The notes: generated by a model not told the origin, from the sequence alone. Shown: positions 52,212 to 61,535, numbered from the stretch's first letter. The stretch: 64,000 bases of DNA from Ornithinimicrobium avium (GCF_003351765.1 NZ_CP031229.1:2852001-2916000); one strand, 5' to 3'. Program-made: numbers and translations.

Positions 52212-53030
52212 TCACTGGTCCTGCTCCTTGGTGTCAAGGGTGCCGCGCCGGTGGGTGTCGCGTTGGCGGTAGGAGGGGCCCTCGATGACGAGGGTGTGCG
52301 CTCCGGAGGTGAGCCTGTCGATGGCGGACTGGGCCAGCAGCGCGTCGCTGGTCATGGTCAGCCATTCGGAGGGCTCCCTATTGGAGGTCACGATCGTGCT
52401 GGCGCGGCGGTGCCGTTCGACGACGAGCTCGTAGAAGTCGTTGGTCTGGGTGGCGTCCAGGGCTCGGAGCGCGAAGTCATCGAGGATGAGGACGTCGACG
52501 CGGGCGAGCTTGCGGAGCTCGGCCTCCAGGGTGTTGTCCAGGCGAGCGGCGCGTAGCCGGGTGAACAGCTTGTCCGCCCGGGCGGCGTGCACGCTCAGGC
52601 GGCGCCGGATCGCGATGTGGCCCAGCGCGGTCGCCAGGTGTGTCTTCCCCACGCCGACGGGACCGAGGAGCAGGACGTTGTTGCCGGCCTCGGTGAAGGC
52701 CAGGGTGGTCAGGTCGGACAGCATGGCCCGGTCGTAGGTCAGGTCCTCCAGCTCGTCCCAGGACTGGAGCCGCATGGAGGGGTCCAGGCCTGCCTTCGCG
52801 GCGCGCAGCATCGCCGAGCGGGACTCCCTGCGGGTGATCTCGTCGTCGAGGATGAGCTGCAGGAACGCGGCGTGGCCCATCTTGCGCGCTCGGGCAAGGA
52901 CGAGCCGTTCGGGCAGGGTCTGGGTCATCTGCCCAAGCTTGAGGGCTTTGAGGGTGCGCGTCAGGTCGACCCCGACCGGGTCGACGGGCCCGGCCAGGGT
53001 GCTGGCCTCGTGCGCGGCGGTGGTGCTCAT
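52212..53030 (-). CDS. istB: IS21 helper ATPase
   Basis: A 272-residue DnaA/DnaC-like AAA+ protein. Walker A GPVGVGKTHLA near residue 117, Walker B VLILDDFAL near 178, sensor STIVTSNREPSEW near 210. It assembles on target DNA and regulates IstA. ATG 53030 overlaps the istA stop (ATGA). Confidence 0.95.
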   Translation of the reverse strand: MSTTAAHEASTLAGPVDPVGVDLTRTLKALKLGQMTQTLPERLVLARARKMGHAAFLQLILDDEITRRESRSAMLRAAKAGLDPSMRLQSWDELEDLTYDRAMLSDLTTLAFTEAGNNVLLLGPVGVGKTHLATALGHIAIRRRLSVHAARADKLFTRLRAARLDNTLEAELRKLARVDVLILDDFALRALDATQTNDFYELVVERHRRASTIVTSNREPSEWLTMTSDALLAQSAIDRLTSGAHTLVIEGPSYRQRDTHRRGTLDTKEQDQ

Positions 53031-54670
53031 GAGTGCTCTCCTTCGGGCTTGGTGGTGGCGGCTGCGCCGCCGGGGAGGAGGGTGAGCCGGGCGGGCCCGG
53101 CGCCGGCGTACTCGGCCGGGTCGCGGGCGAACCTTCCTGTGGGGCCGCCTGCCGCGGCGGGCAGCACCGGTGCGGTGTGCTCGGTGGCGCGCTCGAGCAT
53201 GGCGGCGATCTTGGTCACGGAGACCACGTCCAGGTCCAGGGAGCGTGAGCACGCGGCCTCGACCGCCTCGGGCCCGTAGCGGCGGACCAGGCCCAGGAGG
53301 CGGTACACCGCGCGCATCCTGGTCCAGGGCAGCGGGACCTGCAGCAGCCGCTCGGCGTAGATGCCGATGCTGGGCCCGTGTCCGGTGCAGGCGCCGATCA
53401 GGGCGGCCAGGTCCCGCATGGCGTACCCGGCCTTGTGCTCGGGCAGGTCGGCCCTGTCGGTGGACCGTCGCCCGGGTGCCTGCCGGGGGTGGGTCTTGAC
53501 CAGGCGCCCGCCGCCGGGCCCGCTGGTGTAGAGCTTGACGAGCTCACTGTCGGCGCGGGCGTCCAGGTACTGGCCCAGGTGGGCCTCGGGCACCGAGTAC
53601 AGCGCCTTGGCGACCTCGACGTGGTAGTCGCGGTGGACCTTGACCCGGGTGAGGACGGGCTGGTCGTAGTGTGCCGGCACGGGCAGCAGGCAGCCGGCCT
53701 CGAGGCGGGCGAACACCTCCAGGGGGCGGGCCTGGATCGTGCCGTGGATCCGCATCCCGGCCCGCCCTGCGCACCACGCCTGGGCGTGGGCCTGGGCATC
53801 GGCCAGGTCGGTGAAGTCCTCCCCGGCCCAGAAGTTGCCGCGCACGTACTGGACCGCCCGTTCTACCCTGGGCTTGTCCTTGGGGGAGCGGACCCGGGCG
53901 GGGTCGGTGACGAACCCGGCGTGCTGGGCGTAGTCCAGCCACCCGGTGGACAGGCGCGGGTTGACCGCGTCGGCGTCGGTCACGACCGGCTTGAGGTTGT
54001 CCGGGATGAGGACCTTGAACACGCCGCCGAAGAAGGCCCACGCGGCCTCGCAACCCGCGATGACCGCGGTCAGGGTCTGGGAGTACGTCAGCCAGACGAA
54101 CACGTGCCGGGAGACCACGGCGGTGAAGATCAACGCGTGGACCTTGCGGCGTCGCCCGTCGCTCGGGTCGACCAGGTAGCCCATGTGGCCGAAGTCGACC
54201 TGCAGCTCCACGCCCGGCTCGCCGTCGTCCACGCGGACCGTGGTCTCCTTGGTCCGGTAGCCGCACCGCTGTGTGGCGAACCGGTGCAGCGTCCGGTAGG
54301 GCACCACGACGCCCTGCCGGGCCAGGAGCTCCTCGATCTTCACGATCGACAGCGCCCTGGCGTCCTTGCCCTCGCCCTTGACCCAGGCGGTGATGGCCTC
54401 CTCGTGGGCGAGCAGCACCTCCCAGGAGGCGCCGTGCCCGTTCGGTCGTGCCGGGCGCACCGCCTCCACGACCGCGCCGACGAGCGCGTCGTCGACCGCG
54501 GCCCACCCGGCCGAGCGCTCCAGCCCGGCCTCCTGGGCGGCCTGCACGTACCGGCGCGCGGTCTTGCGGTCGACCCCGGCCCGCTCGGCCACGGTGCGCA
54601 GCCCGGCTCCCTCGAGCCACCCGCGCAGCACTTCTCTGACCTCGATCACGCTGACCTCCCTGAATCCCAT
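53027..54670 (-). CDS. istA: IS21 transposase
   Basis: This 547-residue transposase has an N-terminal helix-turn-helix (RTVAERAGVDRKTARRYVQA) and a DDE core (VELQVDFGHMGYLVD; VLIPDNLKPVV; DKPRVERAVQYVRGNF). The C-terminal part has Mu-transposase beta-barrel character (HLGQYLDARADSELVKLY). ATG 54670 starts MGFREVSVIEV; GTG 54652 is possible. No frameshift is seen. Confidence 0.95.
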   Translation of the reverse strand: MGFREVSVIEVREVLRGWLEGAGLRTVAERAGVDRKTARRYVQAAQEAGLERSAGWAAVDDALVGAVVEAVRPARPNGHGASWEVLLAHEEAITAWVKGEGKDARALSIVKIEELLARQGVVVPYRTLHRFATQRCGYRTKETTVRVDDGEPGVELQVDFGHMGYLVDPSDGRRRKVHALIFTAVVSRHVFVWLTYSQTLTAVIAGCEAAWAFFGGVFKVLIPDNLKPVVTDADAVNPRLSTGWLDYAQHAGFVTDPARVRSPKDKPRVERAVQYVRGNFWAGEDFTDLADAQAHAQAWCAGRAGMRIHGTIQARPLEVFARLEAGCLLPVPAHYDQPVLTRVKVHRDYHVEVAKALYSVPEAHLGQYLDARADSELVKLYTSGPGGGRLVKTHPRQAPGRRSTDRADLPEHKAGYAMRDLAALIGACTGHGPSIGIYAERLLQVPLPWTRMRAVYRLLGLVRRYGPEAVEAACSRSLDLDVVSVTKIAAMLERATEHTAPVLPAAAGGPTGRFARDPAEYAGAGPARLTLLPGGAAATTKPEGEHS

Positions 54671-55027
54671 GCCCGCTGAACCTCCACGTCGACGACGCTG
54701 ACGAGACGATCCAACGAGCGATCCGAGGACCCACCAGGCAGGCGCGCCGGGTGGTCCCATGACTGGCAACCCAGGTGGTCCCATGAAGCTGGCAGAAAAC
54801 CGCTCAGAGCGGTCCCATGCTCATGGCAGGCGACACCCATTCCTGGATTGAGCGAACTAGTTCTGGAGCGGACGGACCGGCGCGAAGTCAGGGCGCCTTC
54901 TTACGCCGGCACCACACGCCGCCTTGCCCTTCTGCAAGGAGAGCTCATCCGCACTGCAGGACTGGACCACCCGCACACGCACGACTCCAGGCAAGAGAAG
55001 CACCAAGGAGACGCAGACTAGCGAGCA

Positions 55028-55101
55028 GCGGCATGGTCGGACGCTACGCGTTCACAGCGGCATGGTCGGACGCTACGCGTTCACAGCGGCAGATGCGGGC
55101 G
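55028..55101. repeat. Boundary repeats, two type B then type A-like
   Basis: GCGGCATGGTCGGACGCTAC occurs at 55028 and 55057 (29-base period, with GCGTTCACA in place of GCGACGACA), followed by GCGGCAGATGCGGGCG at 55086. Between the IS21 end and 55028 no gene is supported. Confidence 0.9.
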
Positions 55102-55145
55102 TCCACGGCCTGGCGGTGCTCCGTCCAGCAGGTAGCGTTTCGGGC

Positions 55146-55763
55146 ATGTCCGACGCACTCGAGATCCCCGTCCTGACCGGTCCCGGTGTGTCCCTTCGAC
55201 CGCACACGATGGACGACCTCGGGCCAGTCCTTGAGCGGTGTATCGATCCCGAGACTGTCCGTTGGACCACGGTGCCGACGCCCTACTCGAAGGAGATGGC
55301 AAAGGAGTACCTCGCGGAGATGATCGAGCCGTCGCCCGATCGTGTCTCTTGGGCGATCGAGAAGGATGGGGCGTATGCCGGCACGATCGATCTACGCTCC
55401 GGAGGGGGCGAGGGAAAGCATGCCTCGGGGGATGTTGGCTACGTTACCCACCCACGGACCCGTGGCCGGGGCGCCATGACCGGGGCTGTGGCGCTAGCGC
55501 TTGACCATGCCTTCGGCTCGCTCGGCTGGGAGCTGCTGGTCTGGCAAGCGAACGTGGGGAACGTCGCAAGCTACAAGCCAATGTGGCGAAACGGATTTCC
55601 CCTGCCGCTCGCCGTCCCGGCGCTGCTGAACCACCGCGGCGTGATGCGGGACGGTTGGCACTCCGTTCTGGAACCGGGGATGGCGCGAGTACCAGCGCAG
55701 ACCTGGAACGAGGCGCACGCTGCGCTGCTGGTGGACGTCGAGATGGCGCGCCGTCCTGGGTAA
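55146..55763 (+). CDS. GNAT-family N-acetyltransferase
   Basis: A 205-residue RimJ/RimL-like acetyltransferase. Motif A is GYVTHPRTRGRGAMTGAVAL near residue 105-125 (acetyl-CoA pyrophosphate loop) and motif B is WELLVWQANVGNVASYKPMW. It starts LTGPGVSLRPHTMDDLGPVL, the normal strand 1 region. TAGCGT and seven bases precede ATG 55146. Substrates could be an antibiotic, ribosomal protein or amino-acid derivative. Confidence 0.9.
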   Translation: MSDALEIPVLTGPGVSLRPHTMDDLGPVLERCIDPETVRWTTVPTPYSKEMAKEYLAEMIEPSPDRVSWAIEKDGAYAGTIDLRSGGGEGKHASGDVGYVTHPRTRGRGAMTGAVALALDHAFGSLGWELLVWQANVGNVASYKPMWRNGFPLPLAVPALLNHRGVMRDGWHSVLEPGMARVPAQTWNEAHAALLVDVEMARRPG

Positions 55764-55836
55764 CGCTTGCTGGTTCCATCGGAAGGGCTCGTGTCGGGGT
55801 GCGCCCACGCGTGAACTCGGTTCTGCTGTCCCCGCA

Positions 55837-55926
55837 GCGGCACGGTCGAGCAGCAGGCGACCAGCGGCAGTAGCGTGCGGCCACGCCCAGTGCGGCATGG
55901 TCGGACGCTACGCGTTCACAGCGGCA
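55837..55926. repeat. Four consecutive boundary repeats
   Basis: GCGGCA occurs at 55837, 55864, 55892 and 55921 (spacings 27, 28, 29). The unit from 55864 is type A (GTAGCGTGCGGCC) and the unit from 55892 type B (TGGTCGGACGCTACGCG), directly joined. Confidence 0.9.
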
Positions 55927-55986
55927 AAGTAGTGCGTCTGTCGGAGCTCCGAGCCGGGCCGCTGCAGCACACGCCGGACGCTTGGA

Positions 55987-56586
55987 TTACGGGCTGGGTG
56001 ATCCAGGTGCGAGGACTGGTTCGCATGGGCTAACCGGTCCGGAGGCGACGGCGAAGTCAACGTTGGAGTGTGAGCCGCTGACAACGGTTACATGATCGGG
56101 AAGATCGAGGTTCTGATCCGCGATCTCGTCGTCGGTCATGGGCAGGACTGACCAAGTCAGCACGAACGTTTCGTCGTCACGTACCGCCCCAGGTGGGATC
56201 GTGACCGCGATGCTCTGATCGCTGATCGAAGTCATCAGCCCGGGGGTGGCCCGTTCGCTCTTCTGGAAGCGCCCAGGGGAGCACGTCTGCAGGTCCGGCA
56301 GGTAGGTGATGTCGGCGTTGATGCCGTGCTCGACGAGTGCGCGCTCAAGGCCCGAGGCGTCCTCTGGTCGGGTGATCGTGACCTTGATCTCTCCAGCGTT
56401 GCCCTCGCTGACGGAGAACGCGGGTGTCGGCTTCAGTGCCGGGACGACAATGAACGCGGTTGCTGCCGCCGCGGCACCGGCAACGATCAGCAATCCTCGC
56501 CGGGGGCGAGGCTGGTGCCGTTGGGCGACCTCTGCGCGCAGCGATTGCAGCAGCCGGGTCTCGAAGTCGTCGAGCTGAGTCGTCAT
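55987..56586 (-). CDS. Probable membrane anti-sigma factor-like protein
   Basis: This 199-residue protein has a cytoplasmic N-terminus (about 1-30), one TM segment (GLLIVAGAAAAATAFIVVPA) and an extracellular domain with two Cys. The ATG overlaps the sigma-factor stop by four bases. Position and topology suggest regulation of that sigma factor, though no zinc anti-sigma HxxxCxxC motif is visible. Confidence 0.72.
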   Translation of the reverse strand: MTTQLDDFETRLLQSLRAEVAQRHQPRPRRGLLIVAGAAAAATAFIVVPALKPTPAFSVSEGNAGEIKVTITRPEDASGLERALVEHGINADITYLPDLQTCSPGRFQKSERATPGLMTSISDQSIAVTIPPGAVRDDETFVLTWSVLPMTDDEIADQNLDLPDHVTVVSGSHSNVDFAVASGPVSPCEPVLAPGSPSP

Positions 56587-57125
56587 GAGGGCACCTCGCT
56601 AAGTGTTGTCGGCAGAGCGCTGCGGAGCCGGGTCCGGGCGCGGTGGTATCGGGTTCTCGCGTTCGCAGCGGTGATGCCCAGGACGGCGGCGGACTCGGTG
56701 AGGCTGAGTCCGTCGATGGCGACCAGTTCCACAACTGCGCGCTGGGTGGCGGGCAAGGTTTGCAGAGTCCGGTACAACTGGCGGGTTGCGCGCTCGGCGT
56801 CCAGCCTCTGGTTGATCCGTTCGACCGAAGCTTCATCCAGCAAGGCCCGTCCGTTGACCTTGCCCAGAGCACGCAGCTCGCGTGCATTCTTCCGCTGGTG
56901 ATCAGCCACGACGTTGCGTGCAATCCCGGTCAGCCAGGCGCCCGCGGACCCTTTGGCTTCGTCGTACCGGTGCGCTGACTCGATGACGGCCAAAAAGATG
57001 TCGGCCGTCAGGTCAGCGGCAGTATGGGCGTCGTCGACACGGCGTGCGACGTACTTCCGGACGAAGCTCAGGTGCTCGCGGTAGAACGCCTCGAACGCAT
57101 CCTGGTCCGTCCCGATCTCTTTCAT
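56583..57125 (-). CDS. ECF-type RNA polymerase sigma factor
   Basis: A 180-residue sigma-70 family protein. Region 2 (FEAFYREHLSFVRKYVARRV, ADLTADIFLAVIESAHRYDE, AWLTGIARNVVADHQRK) and region 4 (LPATQRAVVELVAIDGLSLT, AAVLGITAANARTRYHRAR) are clear. ATG 57125 begins MKEIGTDQD. It should direct a small regulon, perhaps its own operon. Finding such a pair inside a cassette-like unit is unusual. Confidence 0.93.
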   Translation of the reverse strand: MKEIGTDQDAFEAFYREHLSFVRKYVARRVDDAHTAADLTADIFLAVIESAHRYDEAKGSAGAWLTGIARNVVADHQRKNARELRALGKVNGRALLDEASVERINQRLDAERATRQLYRTLQTLPATQRAVVELVAIDGLSLTESAAVLGITAANARTRYHRARTRLRSALPTTLSEVPS

Positions 57126-57258
57126 GACTCTTCTTCGTCGATGGCGGGCCGAGTGTGACACACCGTAGACCAGCAGTCGTCCCGGCATTGTGATCTTGCC
57201 CGGACCCGTCGACGGCAGAGTCGGACGTGGGCGCTCCGCGGACCGCTATGGTCGGTGG

Positions 57259-57645
57259 ATGAGCGTCATGGCTCACCGCATCGGCAGCATGTGGAGTCTG
57301 CTGGCCTGGCTCATCGCCGGCAGCGTCATCACGTTCTTCGGCCTGTCCCTAATGACCGTGGGTCTCCCCGTCCTCGCGATCGCGATTGCGGCTGCCGCCC
57401 TGAGGAACTGGAAATGGGATCTGCCGTGGCTCCTCGCGGGCGCGACGGCTCCGTTGCTTTCGGTCGCTTGGCGGAACCGTGGCGGGCCCGGTGATGAGTG
57501 CATCGCGACCCCGAGCGTGTCTGGCTGCGGGGAACTCCTCGACCCGATGCCCTGGCTGCTCTTTGCCGTGGTGCTTCTCGCGGCCGCCGCTGGGATTCTG
57601 GCGTATGGCCGCTTAAGCAGGCCGGCGCTGCAATCCATGGGTTGA
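57259..57645 (+). CDS. Membrane protein, unknown function
   Basis: This 128-residue protein has three to four TM segments (LLAWLIAGSVITFFGLSLM, VGLPVLAIAIAAAAL, PWLLFAVVLLAAAAGILAYG) and an external Cys pair (DECIATPSVSGCGE). TATGGT and six bases precede ATG 57259. GACGGCAGAGTCGGACG at 57212 looks like a diverged boundary repeat. Confidence 0.75.
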   Translation: MSVMAHRIGSMWSLLAWLIAGSVITFFGLSLMTVGLPVLAIAIAAAALRNWKWDLPWLLAGATAPLLSVAWRNRGGPGDECIATPSVSGCGELLDPMPWLLFAVVLLAAAAGILAYGRLSRPALQSMG

Positions 57646-57696
57646 CGACCAGCGACATGACCGGATGGGTGTCCCACTCCTGGGTAGGCTGCGCTG

Positions 57697-58572
57697 GTGA
57701 TTGCGTCGGAGAGGCCCGTGGAGGTCTTCGTGAGCCCGGCGGAGCCCGGGGACCGTATGAGTTTCGACGTTGTGCGGTGGAGCCGCACCGGAAGTGTTGC
57801 TGTCCCGGACGCCACGGAGGTGCTCCGAGCCTCGTGTCGTTCGGTGGAAAAGGTGAGCGATGAGAGCACTATGGGCGCGTTCCTTACCTCGGATGCCGAT
57901 CTCGACGTCGTCGCTGCTGGGCAGACAGAAGCCCATTTCTGGCTGGCAGCTCGGTACATGCTGCCGTTCCGCCCGCGCAAGGGTCCTTGGCCCGCCCTGC
58001 GCGCGCAAGCCGACACCGTGCACCGAGTGACGTTCAACGAAGTGATCGACGCCGCGGCCTGGACGCACTGGAAAGCCGGGGTCAGGGTGCGCGAGGTCGA
58101 CCTCGGGCTGACTGATCGCCCCTTCGCCCGAGGCCGGATGGAAGCCTTCGAGCAGGGATTGTGGGACGGCGTCGTGCACCGTCCCGAGCCCGAGCCGCGA
58201 CTGGTGCCCGTGTCCTCGGAGTATCAGCTCGACATCCATGCCCTGATCGCGGCCGAGCCGGCGGAGAACCTGGTAGTCGAGCCCGACGGCACCCGGACCC
58301 TCTTCCTCAGCGGTGAGCCGGAGTTCCTCCTGGCCGAAGGGCCTGTTCGCTATGGGTCGGGCTTTGTCATGGACGGGTCCGATCCCACCCATACGGCTCG
58401 GCACTTCATCAACCCAGACACCGCCAACCTCACGCCGGTCCGGGACGACGGGATCGACGACGACGTGGACCAGGAAGCACTCATCGCCGCCGCGCTCGAG
58501 GACTGGTTCGGCCTCTCCGGTCCCACCGAGCAGTGGGACTGGCCCTGCCAACTCTGGCGCACCCGCCCCTGA
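57697..58572 (+). CDS. Hypothetical protein, unknown function
   Basis: A 291-residue soluble acidic protein. No known motif; it contains FWLAARYMLPFRPRKGPWP and DDDVDQEALIAAALEDWFGL. TAGGCT and six bases precede GTG 57697. It lies alone between a GCGACATGACCGGATG sequence at 57652 and GCGGCA at 58672. Confidence 0.78.
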   Translation: MIASERPVEVFVSPAEPGDRMSFDVVRWSRTGSVAVPDATEVLRASCRSVEKVSDESTMGAFLTSDADLDVVAAGQTEAHFWLAARYMLPFRPRKGPWPALRAQADTVHRVTFNEVIDAAAWTHWKAGVRVREVDLGLTDRPFARGRMEAFEQGLWDGVVHRPEPEPRLVPVSSEYQLDIHALIAAEPAENLVVEPDGTRTLFLSGEPEFLLAEGPVRYGSGFVMDGSDPTHTARHFINPDTANLTPVRDDGIDDDVDQEALIAAALEDWFGLSGPTEQWDWPCQLWRTRP

Positions 58573-58671
58573 ACCCTCAACCATCGCGAATCGTCGGCCG
58601 TCTGCTCAGCGCCCGCCCTCGATAGAGGAATTGTTCCGCGAAACACCGCCAGAGTCTCAGGCGACCGACCC

Positions 58672-58692
58672 GCGGCAGATCCGTGCCCTTAT
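58672..58692. repeat. Diverged type A boundary repeat
   Basis: GCGGCAGATCCGTGCCCTT starts at 58672, 14 of 16 fixed-class positions matching GCGGCAGNNGCGTGCG loosely. Confidence 0.45.
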
Positions 58693-58718
58693 TAGGCCGC
58701 CTAGCGGATGATGGTGGA

Positions 58719-59018
58719 GTGCGTGATCACTACCCACAAGACGTAGACATCGACGCTGCTGCGGAGCCAGGCGTGTGCACGGAGCCTGACACGAGCATGA
58801 CGGGTCCCGCCTTGATGCTCGACGTCGACGGTGAGGTATTCGAGGTGCGAGCGGATGGACAGGGAGGGACAGACTACGTGTGGAGCAGCGGCCCGAATCC
58901 AGGCTACGGGTTCGGCCTCGGCCCGACTCGGGACATGTCTCTGGAAGAGCACCGGGAGAACATCCATAACTTCCTCGCGGAGATCGACCCCGCCACTGGC
59001 TACCTCCGAGAGGCTTGA
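58719..59018 (+). CDS. Small hypothetical protein
   Basis: This 99-residue acidic protein starts at GTG 58719 (GATGAT six bases before). It contains LMLDVDGEVFEVRADGQGGT and DYVWSSGPNPGYGFGLGP, a probable beta-rich domain. ATG 58797 is an alternative start. No family recognised. Confidence 0.6.
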   Translation: MRDHYPQDVDIDAAAEPGVCTEPDTSMTGPALMLDVDGEVFEVRADGQGGTDYVWSSGPNPGYGFGLGPTRDMSLEEHRENIHNFLAEIDPATGYLREA

Positions 59019-59093
59019 GTCCGCTCGCACCGCCGCTGATGTCCGGCGCGTAGTGGACGTGCACAACTCTATGGGCCTCGGTCGGCGCGCCCG

Positions 59094-59113
59094 GCGGCAG
59101 ATGCGTGCACTGC
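59094..59113. repeat. Type A boundary repeat
   Basis: GCGGCAGATGCGTGCACTG starts at 59094, fitting GCGGCAGNNGCGTGCN. Confidence 0.55.
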
Positions 59114-59158
59114 GATCGTGCCCGCGTGCCGGTGAGTCCTGTGACTACAGTGATCGGG

Positions 59159-59350
59159 CATGTAACTGCAGGGTGTAGTCGCGGCCTGAATCCGCCGGTC
59201 TGAAGGAGTGCTCTGGCGACGTAGTTGGTGAGGTTGCGGAAGCCGAGGGCCAGGCCGCGAAGGTGCTTTAGTCAACCGTTCACGGTCCTGGTGGGCCGTT
59301 GCTCATGCGAGGCCGGTCGAATTCGGTCAGGACGTCCTCGGTCAGGGCGT
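59159..59350 (-). mobile_element. ISL3-family remnant (transposase 3' end)
   Basis: CTGCAGGGTGTAGTCGCGGC and CTGAATCCGCCGG match the ISL3 end at 50490-50520 with substitutions. The minus strand still reads DVLTEFDRPRMSNGP, the family C-terminal motif. The rest of the element is gone. Confidence 0.75.
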
Positions 59351-59440
59351 CGGGCAGGAGCAGTGTCGGCGGCAGAGGGTCCATGAACCGGGCGTCGTCC
59401 TTGATGAGCCCGTGGCTGGCGGGTCCAGACTTGTCGGCGT

Positions 59441-60550
59441 TCAAGATCCGATCGTGATCGTCGGACCGTCGGGCAAACGATCCCACCACTTCCCGAATCG
59501 GGAGAACACCGCAGGCTCTCGGTCGGCAAGGAAACGTCGCAGATTCCGCGCTTCGCCGTTGAGATCTTCGAGGGTTGCATCGTCCAGCGGTTCCAGCGGT
59601 CGGACTTCGATCGCGTCAGCCGAGGCCCGCCAGACACCTCGGACGAGACCCTCCACCATCACGGTCGGGAGGACATCGCCGTTTCGTCGGATGACGTGCG
59701 GGCGGTGCTCGTCGGGGATCACGCGCGAGCGGTCCGCATACGCGAGCAGCACGCTGTCCCACATCCCCAGCAGGCGCGGCGGGAGCGTTGCCCTTTCGGC
59801 TTCCGGTTGGGGCTCGCCACCGTTCACATCGACAAGCTGCGCTCCGTCCGGCCCAGCGACAGCGACAACATCGGCCATCGAATTCACCACCTCCCGGAGG
59901 GCCGACCGCTTGAGGATGGTGAACTGCGACATGTCGGCGATGGTCGCTGGGCCGAACGCTGTGAGATAGCGACGCACGAGTTCAGCGGTTGCGGCTGGTT
60001 CGTCATCGGCGGCACTCCTGCATGGCAGGAAGGCCGGACGTCGACCGAACGACCAGGGGTCGGCTGTCGGGGCGTTCCGGAAGGCGCCGACGATTCGCAA
60101 CGCCGACCAGAGTCGCGCCGGGTCGCCGGCCTCAGGAACGAGCTCGGAGAGCAGCCGCTCCATGTCGGCGTTGCTGTGCGGTGTGGCGATCACCTTCGAC
60201 AGCCGCTCGAGGAGTCCTTCGATCCGTTCCGTACTGAGCCCGATGCCGTCAAGGATGTCGTAGTACCCGGCGTCGTGTGCTCGACTCTTCATCGCTGCCC
60301 TTGCCCATGGGATGTCGTTTGCGGCGACGGCGTGCAGCGTGAACCGGAACAACGACGCCTTCACGATCGCACCGTCGGCCAACGCCCGGTCAAGATCGCT
60401 CGCCTCAAAGCCATCGATGCGATTCCAGAGCGCAAGATACAGGGACGCCGGTTCTTGAGCCTGCAGTGTCATCACCGATCGCACGGCATCGGTTGCCCCG
60501 GTCTTTTGGCGCGACGACAGCCCCTGGCGAACCATCGTTTCGTACGTCAT
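59441..60550 (-). CDS. AlkZ-like winged-helix protein (HTH_42 family)
   Basis: A 369-residue protein. The N-terminal winged-helix region shows SVMTLQAQEPASLYLALWNR, where Gln30-x-Gln32 matches the QxQ motif of AlkZ-type DNA glycosylases. LFRFTLHAVAANDIP and VRRYLTAFGPATIADMSQF are further family marks. Characterised members unhook DNA crosslinks or protect antibiotic producers. ATG 60550 starts MTYETMVRQG. Specificity is not assigned. Confidence 0.85.
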   Translation of the reverse strand: MTYETMVRQGLSSRQKTGATDAVRSVMTLQAQEPASLYLALWNRIDGFEASDLDRALADGAIVKASLFRFTLHAVAANDIPWARAAMKSRAHDAGYYDILDGIGLSTERIEGLLERLSKVIATPHSNADMERLLSELVPEAGDPARLWSALRIVGAFRNAPTADPWSFGRRPAFLPCRSAADDEPAATAELVRRYLTAFGPATIADMSQFTILKRSALREVVNSMADVVAVAGPDGAQLVDVNGGEPQPEAERATLPPRLLGMWDSVLLAYADRSRVIPDEHRPHVIRRNGDVLPTVMVEGLVRGVWRASADAIEVRPLEPLDDATLEDLNGEARNLRRFLADREPAVFSRFGKWWDRLPDGPTITIGS

Positions 60551-60695
60551 CGCTCCCCGAGTCCACGCCGCCACGACAACAACTAGACCACACCAGCACG
60601 CACTTCCACCACGATGCGCGACCATCGATAGGGACTGCCGCACCGACAGGTGACACCGGTGCCACAGAGTCGTGTGGGAGACGGACACCCTGCAG

Positions 60696-60721
60696 GCGGC
60701 AGATGCGCGCCTCTGGCGGCC
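60696..60721. repeat. Type A boundary repeat
   Basis: GCGGCAGATGCGCGCCTCTG starts at 60696 and GCGGCC at 60716. The same GCGGCAGATGCGCGCG core begins the second half-unit at 43249. Confidence 0.55.
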
Positions 60722-60862
60722 TTTCACAGTGCCTCAATCTGCGCTCGACCCCGTGGGGGACACACCCGTGTGGTGGCCTGCCAGTCGCAGGGACGCGTCG
60801 CCCCACGACCCGGACGCGCAGCCGGGCGGTGTTGCTTGCTGGCGCTGCATACGCTTGTACCC

Positions 60863-61489
60863 GTGTCGTCGATTTCTGTGCTGTCGCTCCACGGTGTTCG
60901 GGTACTCGGTCACGCCACAGCCCGGCAGGTCGGGGAACTGTACGGGCTTGACCCGGGGGACGTTCAGGAGAACCTTCTGGATGCGGAGGCGCGCGGTTTG
61001 GCCCGTCGCCCCGCCTATACCGACGGCAGCGGCTGGTCGATGACGGATCTGGGGCGGCGGCAGGGCGAGCAGATGTTGAGCGATGACCTCGATGCTCACG
61101 GCACACGGCAGAACGTGGTGGATGGGCACGGGCGCTTTCTGCCACTGAATGAACGTCTTGGCCCCCTCATGACGCGCTGGCAGCTCAGGCCTACAGACGA
61201 TGATCCGCTCGTGTTCAACGACCACTTGGATGCCGGATACGACCGGGCGATTCTTCGCGAGCTGGACCGTCTCGTGGCCGAGCTGGGGAACGTTATGGCG
61301 GTGCTTGCCGCCGAGGTGCCCCGGTTCGGGGTTCACCAACCGCGCATGGACGCAGCCCTGGCACAAGCCTGGGATGGAGACCACCGATGGGTCGACTCAC
61401 CAGAGGTGGCTGCGGTGAATCTTGTCTGGATACAGCTGCACGAGGACTTACTGGCCACCCTCGGCATCACGAGGGGGACAGAGTTCTAA
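60863..61489 (+). CDS. Winged-helix (MarR-like) protein
   Basis: This 208-residue protein opens with a winged-helix: LSLHGVRVLGHATARQVGEL, then LLDAEARGLARRPAYTDGSG and WSMTDLGRRQGEQML as the wing. The rest is helical with no known ligand domain. TACGCT and seven bases precede GTG 60863. It may be a one-gene regulatory unit. Confidence 0.75.
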   Translation: MSSISVLSLHGVRVLGHATARQVGELYGLDPGDVQENLLDAEARGLARRPAYTDGSGWSMTDLGRRQGEQMLSDDLDAHGTRQNVVDGHGRFLPLNERLGPLMTRWQLRPTDDDPLVFNDHLDAGYDRAILRELDRLVAELGNVMAVLAAEVPRFGVHQPRMDAALAQAWDGDHRWVDSPEVAAVNLVWIQLHEDLLATLGITRGTEF

Positions 61490-61535
61490 GGGCACGAGCG
61501 AGCCGTCAAGACGAAGCAATCAGACTGCGCAGGTC

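Larger units (their letters stand above)
52156..54823 (-). mobile_element. IS21-family insertion sequence, apparently intact
   Basis: Two overlapping genes (istA, istB) lie between ends that carry repeated GGGACCACCT boxes: TGATGGGACCACCTCG and GCATGGGACCACCTGG on the left, AGGTGGTCCCATG twice and GCGGTCCCATGCTCA on the right. Multiple terminal repeats are typical of IS21. Confidence 0.9.
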
